A stretch of DNA of 64,000 nt from Arcuatula senhousia (GCA_963971305.1 OZ020308.1:39461275-39525274); one strand, 5' to 3'. Numbered from the stretch's first letter, positions 1 through 13,133 are shown. Made by a program: numbers and translations. Notes: generated by a model not told the origin, from the letters alone.

Positions 1-290
1 CTTTTCACTCATTACCTAAGGGGCCGTAATCATAATTCAAAAAAATTTCTGGTTCGATTTTTATTTTTTCCCTAAACATTATTCTTTTCAAGAGTAGAAT
101 ACAAAATCGAAAATTTATATTTTTACCCCCTGGGTCGAAAGTCCATCAGAGAAGCATGTGTCAAAAACCTTTCTCAGTCCACTATGGGTTGCATGTGTCC
201 AGAGCAATTAACTATCCATATTGGGCCTAAAAGGTACAGGGTTCAACATGTTGCGGTCGTATTATGCTGCGCTCGGCGAAGCTTTTTATT
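1..290 (+). mobile_element. Inner end of a GCGGTCGTAT-bordered repeat (cut by window edge)
   Basis: This stretch ends in GCGGTCGTATTATGCTGCGC followed by a T-rich border. The same ending and the same internal text (ccatattgggcct, acagggttcaac) recur near 15,430-15,524 on the plus strand and near 24,298-24,480 on the minus strand. It is therefore the last part of a dispersed non-coding repeat whose beginning lies outside the window. No reading frame is seen. Confidence 0.75.
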
Positions 291-883
291 TTAAATCAGT
301 TGATTGATGATTCTCAGCTAGCTGTCAGTAACAAGGAGTGTTCTATAGAGAGTTCCTTTACTTTTTGTTGTCTTTTGTCTAGGGCTCTCTCTAGTAGAAT
401 TGAACTTCGATCGATTTGATTTTTATTGTGTTTAGTTTTGTGCTTTGTCTAGAATATTGAAAGGGGAAAGGTTGGGCCCAAAAAACTAGTTTAACCCCGC
501 CACATATTATGTCTGTCTGTCCTAAGCCAGGAATCTTTGTACTTGTCTTTTTGATGTTTTTTGTTCCTTGTTTAAGAACAGGGTCTATCTGTGACTATTT
601 CAGGACTTGATTTGAATTATATGCATTTTATTTAGACCATGGGTAAATTGCAGAACCGCGAGCAGCGCCTACTGGCATACTTGACGGCTGCTGGCGGTTG
701 TCTTTTTTTTCTTAATTGCCGCTTGATTGTGGGCTGTGTCGCGTACACTTATTCAACATTTCATTATTTTCTATGTTAACCAATACAAGATGCTAATACA
801 ATACTTATCAACTGAGTATCCACAATGATATCCTAAAAAAGTATCAAGACAAAAGTTAGTTAACTGGTCACACACATTTTAAG
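291..883. other. No gene seen
   Basis: AT-rich sequence with no coding frame or recognisable repeat. Its last 13 bases (871-883) are the left target duplication of the SINE that follows. Confidence 0.6.
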
Positions 884-1364
884 TGAGTGAGTGAGTTGGT
901 GTTTAACGCCCGTGCAACGCTATATAGGTTATTTACAGGCGATGAACATGAAAAGGGTGATAAAATGAAACGATGATGATGAATGAAATATGGGGTTGGG
1001 ATGGGAAACAAAGGACCGGTAAATTTTGAAGAACCACGGGAAAAGGGGAGAGGTGGGTAGGGGCGGAAAATTTAGCCTGTGTGGTGCACTACTTGGCGGT
1101 CCACAAAGGGGTCTTTTACGTGCATGAAGCGTGGCACTCTCCACACACGTTGGCCCACTATGGTCGGCGGTCAGGGTTTCCGTATTATAGACCTGACAAC
1201 CCCCGCGGACGAGGGCCACCCTATTCAGCCACCTAGGATACACACTTGGTCGCTCTGTGGGCTGAGCACTGACCCGACGTCAGAATCCCAAGACCCTTAG
1301 TCGCCTCTTACGACAAGCTAGGCTCTGCTGCGGGCCTATTCGCCACCCGGGCCCCGCACGGGAC
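884..1364 (-). mobile_element. Full-length tailed SINE, copy A
   Basis: This is a non-coding retroposon of about 480 bp. On its sense strand it begins GTCCCGTGCGGGGCCCGGGT, carries GTCGTAAGAGGCGACTAAGG near the 5' end, and ends in a GTAAAACACCAACTCACTC tail of ACTC repeats. The copy is flanked by an exact 13-bp target duplication, cacacattttaag, at 871-883 and 1365-1377, which shows insertion by target-primed reverse transcription. The conserved open frames in this repeat (for example one starting MWCTTWRSTKG) recur in every copy only because the repeat recurs. The GTAAGAGGCGACT block may be one of the conserved SINE central domains described in bivalves; I could not verify that. Confidence 0.88.
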
Positions 1365-1484
1365 CACACATTTTAAGAACATCTAATCTAATCATTTATT
1401 TTTTTTAAGTTTTAAATTATATTTAAACTATTGTGAATTCAATTATTTTGATGGGTATCGATCTTTATGGTTTTGACTAAAAAG

Positions 1485-1600
1485 GTCCCGTGCGGGACCC
1501 GAGTGGCGAATAGGCCCGAAGCACAGCCTAGCTTGTCGTAAGAGTCCACTAAGGGTCTTGAAAAACATGGCCGCTGTGGCTAAAAATAACCAACTCACTC
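1485..1600 (+). mobile_element. Internally deleted SINE, copy B
   Basis: The 5' 76 bp of the tailed SINE are followed after about 27 bp by its ACCAACTCACTC 3' tail. The roughly 350 bp between them are missing. Confidence 0.7.
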
Positions 1601-1879
1601 ATTTACCAAAAAAAGACATATTGTTTTATTTTTAAGATCCTGGATTCAACATGTTGCTTAATTTCATCAAAATTAAAAATACACTTCATTGGATTCTTAT
1701 TTTTGTGGTGTACAGACACGATAAAAATAATCAACAAATATTACCAGGAATAATAAAAAACATACCGGGGGGTAGTATGTTTTCGTGATAATTTTTTCGT
1801 ACAGAGCATTATTTTATTCATACATAGCATTATTATTCTGAAGTATTTGAAAATTTATTCAACTGACATTAATCAGCTA

Positions 1880-2355
1880 GTCCCGTGCGGGGTCCGGGTG
1901 GCGAATACGCCCGCAGCAGAGCCTAGCTTGTCGTAAGAGGCGACTAAGGGTCTTGGGATTCTGATGACGTCGGGTCGGTGCTCAGCCCACAGAGCAACCA
2001 AGTGTGTACCCTAGGTGGATGAATAGGGTGACCTACCGCGGGGGTTGTCAGGTCTATAATACGGAAACCCTGACCGCTGAACATAGTGGGCCAACGTGTG
2101 TGGAGAGTGCCAAGCTTCATGCACGTAAAAGACCCCTTTGTGGACCGCCAAGTAGTGCACCACAAAGGCTAAATTTTTTGCCCCTACCCACCTCTCCCCC
2201 TTTCCTGTGGTTCTTCAAAATTTACCGGTCATTTGTTTCCCACCCCATCCCCATATTTCATGTGCATTTTATCATCATTTTCATGTTCATCGCCCGTAAA
2301 TACCGTAAACTATATAGCGTTGCACCGGCGTAAAACACAAACTCACTGACTCACT
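1880..2355 (+). mobile_element. Full-length tailed SINE, copy C
   Basis: Same family as copy A, in the opposite orientation. An exact 11-bp target duplication, ttaatcagcta, flanks it at 1869-1879 and 2356-2366. It differs from the family consensus at several scattered positions, such as a CpG change in the GGGTCCGG head. Confidence 0.88.
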
Positions 2356-2366
2356 TTAATCAGCTA

Positions 2367-4087
2367 CATTACAAATGTATGATGACTCTTGAAAGTAAAT
2401 ACTATAACTATAGCGTGTCTGAGAATATTAGTAAAACTGCTTTCCTTTGATTTGTACTAATGTAATTTTGTATCAAGCATAAAGTGTCCACATCCCCATT
2501 TTTGATAGCATAGCCAAAGGCCATGTGAGCTTATGTCATCTCTTTGGGGCCGTCTTCATTTGCTATTGTCCATTTACAATTGAAAAATATCTTCTTCTCT
2601 GAAAGCACTGAACCAAATTAAATGAAACATTAATTATTACATGTTAGATTTTTTTTTCATTTTTAAAGTATTCAAGGAAAACAAAGTAAAACACATTTAA
2701 ATTGTTAATTACTCAGCGGCAACTATAACATAAAGAAAATCTGGAGGATTTAGGCTCTTCAGAATAAAATTATCAACAAAAGTCTCCATTTAAATTGAAA
2801 ATGGTGTTTTGAACCAGGTTTTATGGCGCCAAACCTCCCTCTTCCATTGCGATCCTAGGATCCGGTAATGACCATAGAATACCGTACAACATAGTTGTGA
2901 GACACAATAGGGATATTGAGGTGATCATCTCAGTACAGCAGACCAGTCAAACACTAATTAAAACAATTGACCACCATATCTTTTAACTCAATTTTGAACT
3001 TTTTTACTAGTGGCTGATAACCAAGAAAGATTTTTTTAGGGATCGTATGAGACGTATTTTCGTATAGCCCTGCTCCAAAAGTCGGTCACGAAGAAATCGG
3101 TGTCTGATAAAAAAAATCTATGATGTGTGCAAGCTCTGGTATATCAAATAAGTTGTGAAATGCTTATTGTTTCGGAGCACCCCAGTTTATTGTCGTTACG
3201 ACTTGAGTTCGCGTTGTTTATTTCTGTTCAGCCAGCGCTCCGCTGATAGCACTGCTTTGTCTTATGGGGCAGAACCCCCTTACTTTCATATCTGTAACTA
3301 TCCAACTGTTTTTTTTCTTTCTGCATGGCTACTAGTTTTCATCAAGTGGTTAATAAACCAAAAATAAAAAGGGTCATTATGTATTAAAAACAAGAGCCTG
3401 AATCGCTCACCTGGTCTTGATGTCATCCCTATGAAGACTTTTGTATAGCTAAACGTCACAAATGCATATACTTAGTCTTCCTTTCAGTTAACTATTTAGC
3501 TCTATTAATATTATTAACTAGTGATCTCCACAGTGAAACCTGCTAATATAAAGCTAAAATTAAATTATTCAATTTTGTACATTTTCCTTTGTTTTATTAG
3601 ATACCAGAATGAATAACCACCAGTCCTGTGGAGATCACCATATGCATGCCACACAGCTTCGTGAATACACAATGCCATGAATGCTATTTGCTTTTAGACT
3701 TTCCCCTGCTTTACTAACCTTTTTTTTTAATTTCAGATGAGAAGATCTTGCATTTTAAAATATCTCTCTTTGGATGCGGTTCTTTTTTTCTATCAATTAA
3801 CATGTCGAGCTATAGCTACTAACATAGTGTTAGTAGATTATAAACTTCTACATGGGTGGTCGCGATAGATGTTCCATAGGCGAGCAAGAATCAAAATGAC
3901 AAATCCCCACTTTGTTTCTAAATGAAAGTAATCTACAATTGCAAAAAATCTTCCACAAAAAAAACCTCCGAAACCATGGAAACGGAGAGAGTTATTTAAA
4001 CCAACAAGTACACCAAAGCCAAAACTAAGAATGATCATGTTGAATTTATACAAGATTTATGCATGGGAAAGTTACTCTGTGCTCCCA
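2367..4087. other. No gene seen; short repeat remnants
   Basis: AT-rich and non-coding. It holds a Penelope-like tail fragment at 3170-3228. It also holds a small inverted repeat around GTGATCTCCACA (about 3521) and TGTGGAGATCAC (about 3624). Confidence 0.55.
3170..3228 (+). mobile_element. Penelope-like 3' tail fragment
   Basis: It matches the 3' untranslated tail of the Penelope-like element seen at 33.2 and 41.2 kb: GGAGCACC, then TTACGACTTGAGTTCGCGTTG. Only about 60 bp remain. Confidence 0.6.
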
Positions 4088-4230
4088 GTCCCATGCGGGG
4101 CCCGGGTGGCGAATAGGCCCTAGCTTGTTGTAAGAGGCGACTAAGGGTCTAGGATACTGACGTCGGGCCATTGCTCAGCCCACAGAGCGACCAAGTGTAT
4201 ACCCTAGGAGGCTGAATAGGGTGACCCTCG
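4088..4230 (+). mobile_element. SINE copy D, 5' part only
   Basis: The head of the tailed SINE is present with a 15-bp deletion in the AGGCCCGCAGCAGAGCC block. The copy stops after GTGACCCTCG. Confidence 0.75.
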
Positions 4231-4384
4231 TGATGTGGCTAAGAATGTTAATGACATGCCAATACCATGAATACATTGTTCTCAAAACTGTCGTTGTAGT
4301 CATAAGCCACCTGGTGAGTTCATTTGGCAGGGACGAAACCGTTAAGTTTCACAAAAGTCATAACTTTTTTAAATGTTTATAACT

Positions 4385-4453
4385 GTGAGTAAGTTGGTGT
4401 TTTACGCCCGTGCAACGCTATATAGGTTATTTACAGACGATGAACATGAAAAG
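4385..4453 (-). mobile_element. SINE copy E, 3' end only
   Basis: The 3' terminal 70 bp of the tailed SINE lie directly before the broken DDE-like gene. The fragment supplies spurious start codons to the frame running into that gene. Confidence 0.75.
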
Positions 4454-5744
4454 ATTAGCGCTTTCTGCAGGACTATTCGCCATGCAGAACCCTTCAAATT
4501 TCTAGCGGAACCTTCCCTGGACGAACACTTTAGAAACCAGATGACAGGAAAATTGAAGAGTTCTTTTGTCTTTGTTGTTGACAACGGTCCATCAGAGTGT
4601 CCAAGTAATACAGTACTACAAATGTTATTAGTACGCCTGTTGAAATATCTAAATCTGGATAGAGTTATACAAATATCAAACGCAGAATATCACAGTAAAA
4701 GAAATTTTGTTGAAATTGTTTATGCTTCTGTCAATCTTCACATACAAAGACAATGAGTTATCAAATCATCACTACTTTTCAAGGATACTACTGTGGGATC
4801 ACAGGACCACCATTCAAATATGGAGGCAGTAGCAGAAGACCTCCGAAATATTATAGGGTATGCAAGCTTTGGAGGAAATCACATCAATTGCTTTAGAGGT
4901 ATCGGACCATCTGCAAACTTTCTATTTGATGACGAGAAACAAATCAGAACATTTTTGTCTCTGTCAGAACAAAGAAAAATGGAATCAAGCATGTCATGAG
5001 ATGAATGCTAATGACCTTGCCATGTCCTTGCACATGATCTGGGATGCCAAACAACATTTGACTGGTGAATACAGTGAGGATTATGCTCACTTGACGAAGA
5101 AATAGTAGACAATGATTTGAAGACTTCGTTTTGTGGAAAGTACAGTGCAGCAATATTTAGATCAAACGAAGATTGGATTGGAAAAGACAAAAGTCGTCTG
5201 ATTTTACATCCCCTACCAGATTATGTCAGGTTCATCAGGACAGGTGGACTTCACTATATGCCGTATGATCTACGCAAGGCCTTAGGAGCTGGAATGTGGG
5301 ATGACCAACCTGATATGTTTCTCCCTGAAACTATTCTTACCTTGGCATTTAAAGTAATCCATCACCTGACAGCTGATATAACTCAACAGTTATCACTCTT
5401 ATCTTGGTGTACTCCTCAGGATGTGGAAAAGTTTTTCCAAAATAAAGCAACACAAATGGAAAAGGATCTTGAAAATGAAATTCAAAGAAATAGTTGACAG
5501 GGTCACGACCTTTTCAATAAGAGTAAGGCTGAATTGCAAACTTTGGCAAAAGAAAAAGGTTTAATAGGAAGTGGTACCAAACTTGATTTAGTAAAGACCA
5601 TAGCTGAACATTTAGGAATTGAAAAACCAACGAGAGTGGATTTTAATGGCGATATCACAATGATTCCAGACAATCTGAAGGACATATGCCGTTTGAACAT
5701 CTCAATTATAAAAGAAGCTCTTTTCTTTTACCATAATCCGTCTC

Positions 5745-5945
5745 CAAGAATTCCGACCAGTACCTCCCCGTGGTGGAAGACGGGCCCTGCTCCAGCGATA
5801 ACAAAGGATACTCTGGAGCAGCTAACACTGGCGGTGGTGTGTCATGGGCTGGACGACCCATGGCACATAGCGAGTCTTTAATAGTCGACGCAGAGGGGCT
5901 TTCCCCTAGTCGCGACTATAAATACCCATCATCATCATTACCATA
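5745..5945 (+). repeat. Dispersed repeat of the GCAGCTAACACTGG family, copy 1
   Basis: It shares attccgaccag, aagacggg, gcagctaacactggcggtgg and catgggctggacgacccatg with 48,881-49,094. It ends in an ATC-rich tail (cccatcatcatcattacc). It interrupts the broken DDE-like gene. Size and tail suggest a second SINE family. Confidence 0.6.
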
Positions 5946-6819
5946 TTCCAACTTTAGGCAACAAGGATGAACTTGCTTTAAGGCTCTTGGCCCTCGGGCT
6001 TGGATCAAAGCATGTAATATTCCAAAAGGAAACTGAAGCTTTATTCGACCTGATAAATATATCGAGAACATTAATACTTGAACAAAAAACTCTGTATGTG
6101 TTACAGGATGGACTTGTATTCCATAGGAGAAAATATAGCAGACCAGGAGAGCCGTCCATTTCAGAGGAAAACCCCAGAAATAGAGCTGGGGCTATATCAG
6201 AAACGAGAAAGAAGCCCATTGTAGAAATTCCAATTGGTTCAAATGAAAATAACCTGCATGAAATCTTTGATGTACTGGAGTCTCATATTGACGAGCTGCT
6301 CAAGCAGAAGCTAGACAAGCGGGAAAGAGATAAAACCATATTTGAACAGTCTGGAAACCGAATTCTTGTATACTGGAGTGATACGCAATTGGAGAATACC
6401 AACTTGAAAGAAGGTATAGTTGTTTTCATTTATTATTGAAACTCAAAAAACATATCAAAAGCCTATATCAGAATGTCAAATAATATACATATATATAATA
6501 CAACAAAGTTATATTTGGAAATATGTTGAGAGTATCTTTCCGACACATATTCCAGTACCCGTACTCTAAAATATACAAGAGCATACAGCTGAAGCACGGG
6601 GTTCAATTATTTGAATTTGATTCAACTTTTTCTACAAATTTGTTACGTCCAAAATAGCAGCTTCTTTGTATATATTCAATTTGTTTTAAAATTGGATCTA
6701 AAATTTATATAAATCATAAAATATATCCCATTAGACTTACAAATGCACAAAGATTGTCTTTTAAACTTGTGTAAAAAATAGTGTTGACAACTAGATACAT
6801 TTCTCTGCTAGACAAATTT

Positions 6820-6975
6820 ATGAAAGAAGCAGAGGTACCAATGGGGTATCCAAATGTCAAAAGTCCGAAAGGGCAGAGACAAAACCAGTAAACACCAACA
6901 AGAACGGGCGAAAACAGACAACACACAAAACATGGAAACACGAAAATCACTGAATATCAGTCAACAACGCGAATA
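6820..6975 (-). mobile_element. Penelope-like 3' tail fragment (in intron)
   Basis: Reverse-strand match to the tail seen at 41.2 and 61.3 kb (GCAGAGGTACCAATGGGGTA and CAACAACGCGAA). It lies in intron 1 of the broken DDE-like gene. Confidence 0.7.
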
Positions 6976-8099
6976 TGATTTCAGAAAAAAGTAATATAAT
7001 TTGTTATATAATTTATAAATTGTGTTTTAGTACTGTATTAACAAATAACAATTTTTAAAACTGAAATGATATACTTGGAGGCAGTTACTAGTACATTTTG
7101 TAGTACATGTATTTGATCTTGAAAGTGGTATAAAAACATGTATATGCATTTGAGTATAAACATCAAAATTCTGAATGCAATTGTATTTTTATTCTATTAG
7201 CTTTTCTTGGATAACTTGTAGATGATTTTTGCTTGTAAAATTCAGAGAGGCACCATAAAATATTGATAAATATAAATTTAGCAAACTTAAAACAGACATC
7301 ACGAAAACTTGTTGTATTTGTTTTTTTAGGATGGTTTCAGGCAAAGACAGTTAGTTTTAAGGATGAAACGGATGAACTTCCTGTAGAGTATGTCAATGAA
7401 AATGTACACGACGCGCTTCCAAGTGTTCTTCACTTAAAAGAAGCTATGAAAACTGGCATACTGAAAACAGCGGTATCAACATCGGCATCAAATAATTTAC
7501 ATGAACAAATTATTGAAGTAGGAACCAGAGTCCAAATCAAATGGAACAAAGAAGAAGCAGCTGCTAAGGAAATGAGTTTTGGTAAGAAACCCTTCAGTTT
7601 CTAGGCATGATCGATGAAAGTACTTTTCTAATGTGTTTCTTCTATCTAAAAATTGTGGGAATATTTCAAAAGAACATGGTCACAAATATTTCAAACGAAC
7701 ATCAGGATGAGAACATTCTGAATGAAAAAAAAACTTGAAGAAATTACTGTTTAACAAGTTATTGAATTTTTCTCAAATAGCAGAAAACAGAATAAAGGTT
7801 GTTGAGTAAGTTCTTCCTCAATATATAATTTAACATGTATTTGTTTAAGAACAAAATTTATGGTTTGATTTCAAAAATTTTAGAGATAAATGCTAATTTT
7901 AGGTTCCTGGTATATAGCTGAAGTTCAGGAGTATTGTCAAGAAGATGACACAATCAGCATAGTTGTGAGAAAATATCACAAAGAAACTCATACTGTTGAT
8001 GTTACAGAGAAACTTGTTCAAGGACAGTTAAAGTTATTAAAAGCTGTCATTTAGTGAATGCAGTAATGGTATTTAGTGAATGTAGTATTACAAGTTCTA

Positions 8100-8105
8100 A
8101 ATAAA
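8100..8105 (+). promoter_or_regulatory. Probable polyadenylation signal
   Basis: An AATAAA hexamer lies 45 bases after the final stop codon of the DDE-like gene at 4455-8054. The position suits a 3' processing signal. Confidence 0.5.
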
Positions 8106-10822
8106 GTCTAGTCATTCTAGCATAAGTTTGGACTAGGCTCGAAATTATTGCAGCACAAGATACTACAAATAGTTCTATTGTGGTCCAGCATTTTTGTCCA
8201 TTACTGAGTGTTCATTTAGGAGCTTGTTTTTCTAAGTCTTGAAATGTTGTATTTATTATTGTTTTTTTCATGATTGTTAGTAGCCTGTGTATTATAACAT
8301 GGTAAACATGTTTTTGTAATGTGCAGTTTTGCACTGTTCAATTGTATATCTTTAATGACATTTATTAAGATCTTATTTTCACATCTTAAGCTTTAAATAG
8401 TCTTGTTAAAATCTTGTTTTTGTACATTCCAATGATCACATTTTATAATTTTCTATGTGTCTGCATGAGTATCTGGGTAGTTGTTGCCCTTGAATTGGCA
8501 ATTGTTGTAATTTTTCACTTTATATTTTGCTATTATTTTGAAATTTTGAAAATGAAAGGAGATAAATTATGAAGAACAAAGGTTACTCAGCTATTTTCAT
8601 CTTTGGGTTAAGTTTCATTTGACAACCTTCGATTTGGATTCACTGTCTTTGAAATGTTAAATCTTTGCAAATTTTAGAAGGTTTTGTTCTGAGGTTTCAG
8701 TCTCGTTGAAATTTTGTTTGGGAATAAGTTCTAAAATAAGCATTATAATTTAAAAATTTAGATGGATTTATAAGAAATGATGACCAGATAAAATTGTGCC
8801 AAGAAATAGACTCCCACGACCAGTGCTTATTGAGAAATACACAATTTAATTTTTTATTCAAATTTGTCATTGATGTCAAGCAGAAATTTATTGAAAATGG
8901 GGTACCGATAGGTGTTCGAAAATGGGTTTGACACAAAATGTATGCATCAAATTAGTAGATCCTTTCTTTTCTGATTTCACAAATATGTATTTCTGTGTTT
9001 TTTTAGCATAAAAATGGCAAATATTTAAATTAAATTTATTAGACAGAATTTTAAATACATCTCAATTTTAACAGGATTTGAAATACCTTGAAATTTTCCC
9101 AAAAACTGCAACATTTTGTCACCAAACTTTCTTATATGCACATACACCTAAAATACTCTTTGCAATTTAAATTTCATCAGAATCATGAAATCCAGTAAGG
9201 ACACTTTGAGGTAAAACTTAATACTAAAACTTCATATTTTTTTGCAAGAAAATGTCTAAAAATAGGACGAAATTAACGATTTTTGTGAAAACTCATCCAA
9301 TTAGGTCATTTTGTAATGGCAATAGTGAAGCACATGGGCCTATAGTTTTCTCTTAAAAAATGGTCCTTTTACGTCCTTACAACTTCAAAAATATAGGTTT
9401 GGAGAAAAACTTAATGAAGGAAAATTTTTACCTTTCAGAAGAATTAATACACCCTTAAAATTTCCATGTGAGTTAGTCAGGTCCCAGCAGACCTCTTTTA
9501 TGCTTTTTCCTCTAGGTGAAAATGTATGGTACAATGTTATTCAGTGTGTACAAATGTATATTAATTAAATGTTTACACTTTACAGCATTAATTATGTGTT
9601 CCAAAAGGAACAAGGTATCAAGTGAATATTTTCAATATTCATTGTCTACATGCCTGTTTAGAATTTGGGATTCAAGATAATTATAACTTTTTCAAAATTT
9701 TGATTAATCTGACTGATGATTTTTTGTTGTTTATGTCACTCAATACATATTAAAGAATAGTGATATTTCTTATGCATTTCAATCTAAAAATGTTATGAAA
9801 TTTGAATTTGCTGTTTTCGATTGATGTGGAATATATATACTTAATGCACATCTTTCAGATTGGTAATACTGATAACTAGTGTTGACTTTAGAATTGTTAG
9901 CCACCAACTGTACAGTACATAATTAAATGAATTCAATATATGAATACTTCTATCATCTTTTCTTTTTAATTTATTTACAAATGTCTTTCTCACTATTGTC
10001 TAAAATGTGTACAAAATAACTATATTGGTTTACAAAATCGGTTTCCCAAGTGCAAAGGACAAAAATTCAAAACAAATCAAATGAAAACTGTGCAGTACCA
10101 TTTTCCTTCATCTCTCCTGTAGCATTTTTGAAATAACTAGAGGATGTGTCTGTAAGCCACAGATAGCCCTCCCGTCATAAAACATGTCGTAAGCACATAT
10201 AACAGTAAAAATATAAACCCAAACCCATAATTTAAGTCGCTCAAGCATAAAATGTAGATCCCAATGGCCTAATTCCTAATGGACTGTGTTGTGCTATCCA
10301 AGACAAATCTACTTGTGAAATATTATATCAACCTAGTACATGTAGTACCCAAGATATGGACTTTAACCAAGAACTTAACCTAAGTCACTCTTGCGTAAAA
10401 TATAGGAATATAGGTCACAGTGACCTAATTATTACTGGGCTGTGTTGGGCTACCCAAGACTCAACCAAAGTGTTACGTACAGACGTATGTCTGTCCCACA
10501 TATTTTTCATGTCTCTGGTACCAGACTCTAGATCCTTGTATATTAAGGGGTGGATGGGAATTTCTGACAGGTCATTTTTTTAGAATTTAATTTCTGAGGG
10601 TATTTTCCCCTAATATTTCTGAGGGTCTTTTTAAAGGTAGTTCTGAGGGGTTAACATTATGTGAAAATAAATTCTGAAGGGGTCAATTTATCAAGTACCC
10701 ATCAACCCCCCTCGTCAGATATTAAATGGAATGGCCCATTAATAAACCCATGTATTATTGATTTTTGCATAAATATAGGTCAAATTTTGACCTTTGAGTG
10801 TACCATATAGTATCCAATTCAT
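8106..10822. other. No gene seen
   Basis: About 2.7 kb of AT-rich sequence without coding frames. A run of tctgaggg(g) motifs at about 10,560-10,690 is the only local structure noticed. Confidence 0.6.
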
Positions 10823-10824
10823 TA

Positions 10825-11160
10825 CAACCCGTCCGATTTTACTATGGACTTTCGATTGAAGCGTGCAAACGCAACAAAGAAAATTTACGTCATCATGAAC
10901 AAGCCAATCGGTAACAAAAACTGCAAATCGTCACAGTAGGAAAAACCAACGTCAGCCAGACTATTCATCAATATCCAACTAGATTTAATGTTTGCATGAC
11001 CCATTCATTCAATCAATGTATTTTTATGTAATCAAATGTAACGATTTGTGGTTTTTGTAAACTTATGGCTTTGTTCATGACGACGTAAAATTTCATTGTT
11101 GTGTTTGCGCACTTCACTTTACGCTACAATCGAAAGTCCATAGTTAAATCGGACGGGTTG
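10825..11160. mobile_element. Tc1/mariner-like fold-back MITE
   Basis: The two ends are inverted copies of CAACCCGTCCGATTTTACTA, and the similarity continues for about 100 bp inward with mismatches. A TA dinucleotide sits directly outside each end (10,823-10,824 and 11,161-11,162). A 336-bp non-coding fold-back with TA target duplication fits a MITE mobilised by Tc1/mariner-type transposases. Confidence 0.8.
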
Positions 11161-13133
11161 TAAGAGTTTACAAATTGTCAAAATTATTCAAATCAAGCGG
11201 CCATTTAACCTTTTGCTAAGGGTCAATAAATACAGATTCAAGAATGTGTCAGCTAAATATGGTGAAATGAAACTATATAATGAGTCTATTTTAGTTTCGT
11301 TTTGTAAGTTTATTTTGCGTAATACAATTAACCAGAGCAGAATCCACTACCCTTTGGAAAAAGGGTATAAAATATCGGGTACCGGTAAACTGAGAAACGA
11401 AAAGAAACGAAACGAAACGAAAAGAAAACGAAATCGGTAAAGTAAGAAATCGAAAACAGTAAAGTAAAAAAACGAAATCTATAAAGTCAGAAAACGAAAT
11501 CTAACGAAATCTGTTAAGTAAAAAAACGAAATCTAACGAAATCTGTAAAATAAAACGAAATATAGCAAAATTTTGTCAAATAAATTACCGTATAAGCGAG
11601 AGAGAAATAAAACAAGATGCAGATTTAGCGCAGAGTGATTCGAAAACAGCAGAAAGTTTTAACAAAAAATAACCCAAGAAAACCCCAAATGCATCTATTT
11701 TTCACTTAGGCACGAACCATTTTCATACGGTGGGGGTGCCTGGGATTTTGTAACCTGATATTATTATTTTTTCTGTCCAAATCAGAGTTACAATTTTTTT
11801 TTCTACCCAAAGCAAAATCATAATTTTTTTTTTTCAGAAAAATTCAGAAAATTGATATATTTTTTACATTTGTTTTTCTATTCGTAAGTTTACAGGTCTT
11901 TTATCAATTGTGTGAATTAGGTCAGTTCTTGAACTAATTTATTCTCATTGTCAGTAACATTCATATATTTTAAAGACAAATGGGATATGTGGAATAAGTC
12001 AAACAGACAATTTCTCGGTAGGAGATGAAATGTACATTGGACTATTGTATTTTGATTTTAAATAAATACATATTCATAACATACATATATTTATAGAACA
12101 ATTGGGATATAGGGAGACATGGCGAATATGTCAGCCAACCTCTATTGAAAGCACAAAGTAAAAAAATGAAAATAATTAAAAACCAGAATCCCCCCAAAAT
12201 AAACATTCAGTATATAGCAATATCAATTTAAATGGACAAAAGACAAAGTAAAATAGCTGGATATTCAAAATCCCAAATTTGTTTCTTTAATAAATGTACA
12301 TTTTTCAATATGTGAAATCTTATTCTAAACTTATCAAGACTAGAAGTGAAAGCAATATTCATTTGTAATTGCCCTGGTAACCTTGTGACGTAGGGGCCTT
12401 ATCACATGGTTACCTTTTAGGTTCACAATTTGGCTTCAAAGTTTTCAAAAGTTAATTTCCCTGAAACAGTAAGTCAGGGGTTGAAATAAGACCAAAAAAA
12501 GTACAAGTTGAAGCCAATAAGGAATCATAAAAAAACAGTCCTTTTGATTTGGTTAGGGATCCTGCGAATTAACTAGCACCATTCTTGTGATTTCCTGAAA
12601 GCTAATAATGATATATTTAGATTTCATAATTCATTTTTAAAAATCATCACATGAACTACATAACAACACAAGAATGCAGTTGGAAATACAAGAAATCTGT
12701 AAAGATTGACCAATGCCGTCTTATAGACATGTTCATTCTTCATACCAGGGTATCCGAGGGCGGCTGAAGCTCATGGAAACTTACAGACATCACAAAATGA
12801 TACTGAGGCTATATTCTGAAACCAATGGAAAAATAACTTAGACCCGTAGAATATATATTGAACAGAAAACGTATTCAACCATACGATAAATTCTTAATAT
12901 TGAAAGCCTTAGGTCAAAAGTTTCTGAATAATCAGTTATGGAAATGATTTGATCCCTCCGGTAAACAAACTGACGGACCAGTCTTAAACATTACACTATT
13001 CTCAACTTCTTTATGGGTATAATGCAACAAAAAGTGTGTATTTAAAATAGGTTATAATAATTACATTGCAAGGTCTAAGAAATGCAATGTAACTTTATTT
13101 ATCCTGATTGGGAGTTATACAGCAGAGGTTCAT

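Larger units (their letters stand above)
4455..8054 (+). pseudogene. Broken three-exon DDE-like / SAP / Tudor-like gene
   Basis: Three exons are recognisable: about 4455-6413, 7330-7581 and 7903-8054. All junctions are GT-AG and the phases agree (codons split G|GA and G|GT). Exon 1 first shows VVDNGPSE followed by AEYHSKRNFVE, which resembles the second Asp and final Glu of a DDE integrase fold. It then has FRGIGPSANFLFDDE, a conserved DYVRFIRTGGLHYMPYDL block, and a SAP-like motif (LQTLAKEKGLIGSGTKLDLV) at about 5537. Exons 2 and 3 code for a Tudor/chromo-like barrel (VGTRVQIKW ... SWYIAEVQE). Reading changes frame near 4750, 4980 and 5100, meets a stop near 5495, and a repeat sits at 5745-5945, so this copy is dead. 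It could be a DNA transposase or a domesticated integrase; the family is not one I can name. Confidence 0.6.

Noticed and set aside
929..1300. Conserved 70-110-residue frames (MWCTTWRSTKG..., MYPRWLNRV...) recurring throughout the window
   Set aside because: They lie on both strands of the tailed SINE and recur with it. They reflect repeat copies, not a protein family.
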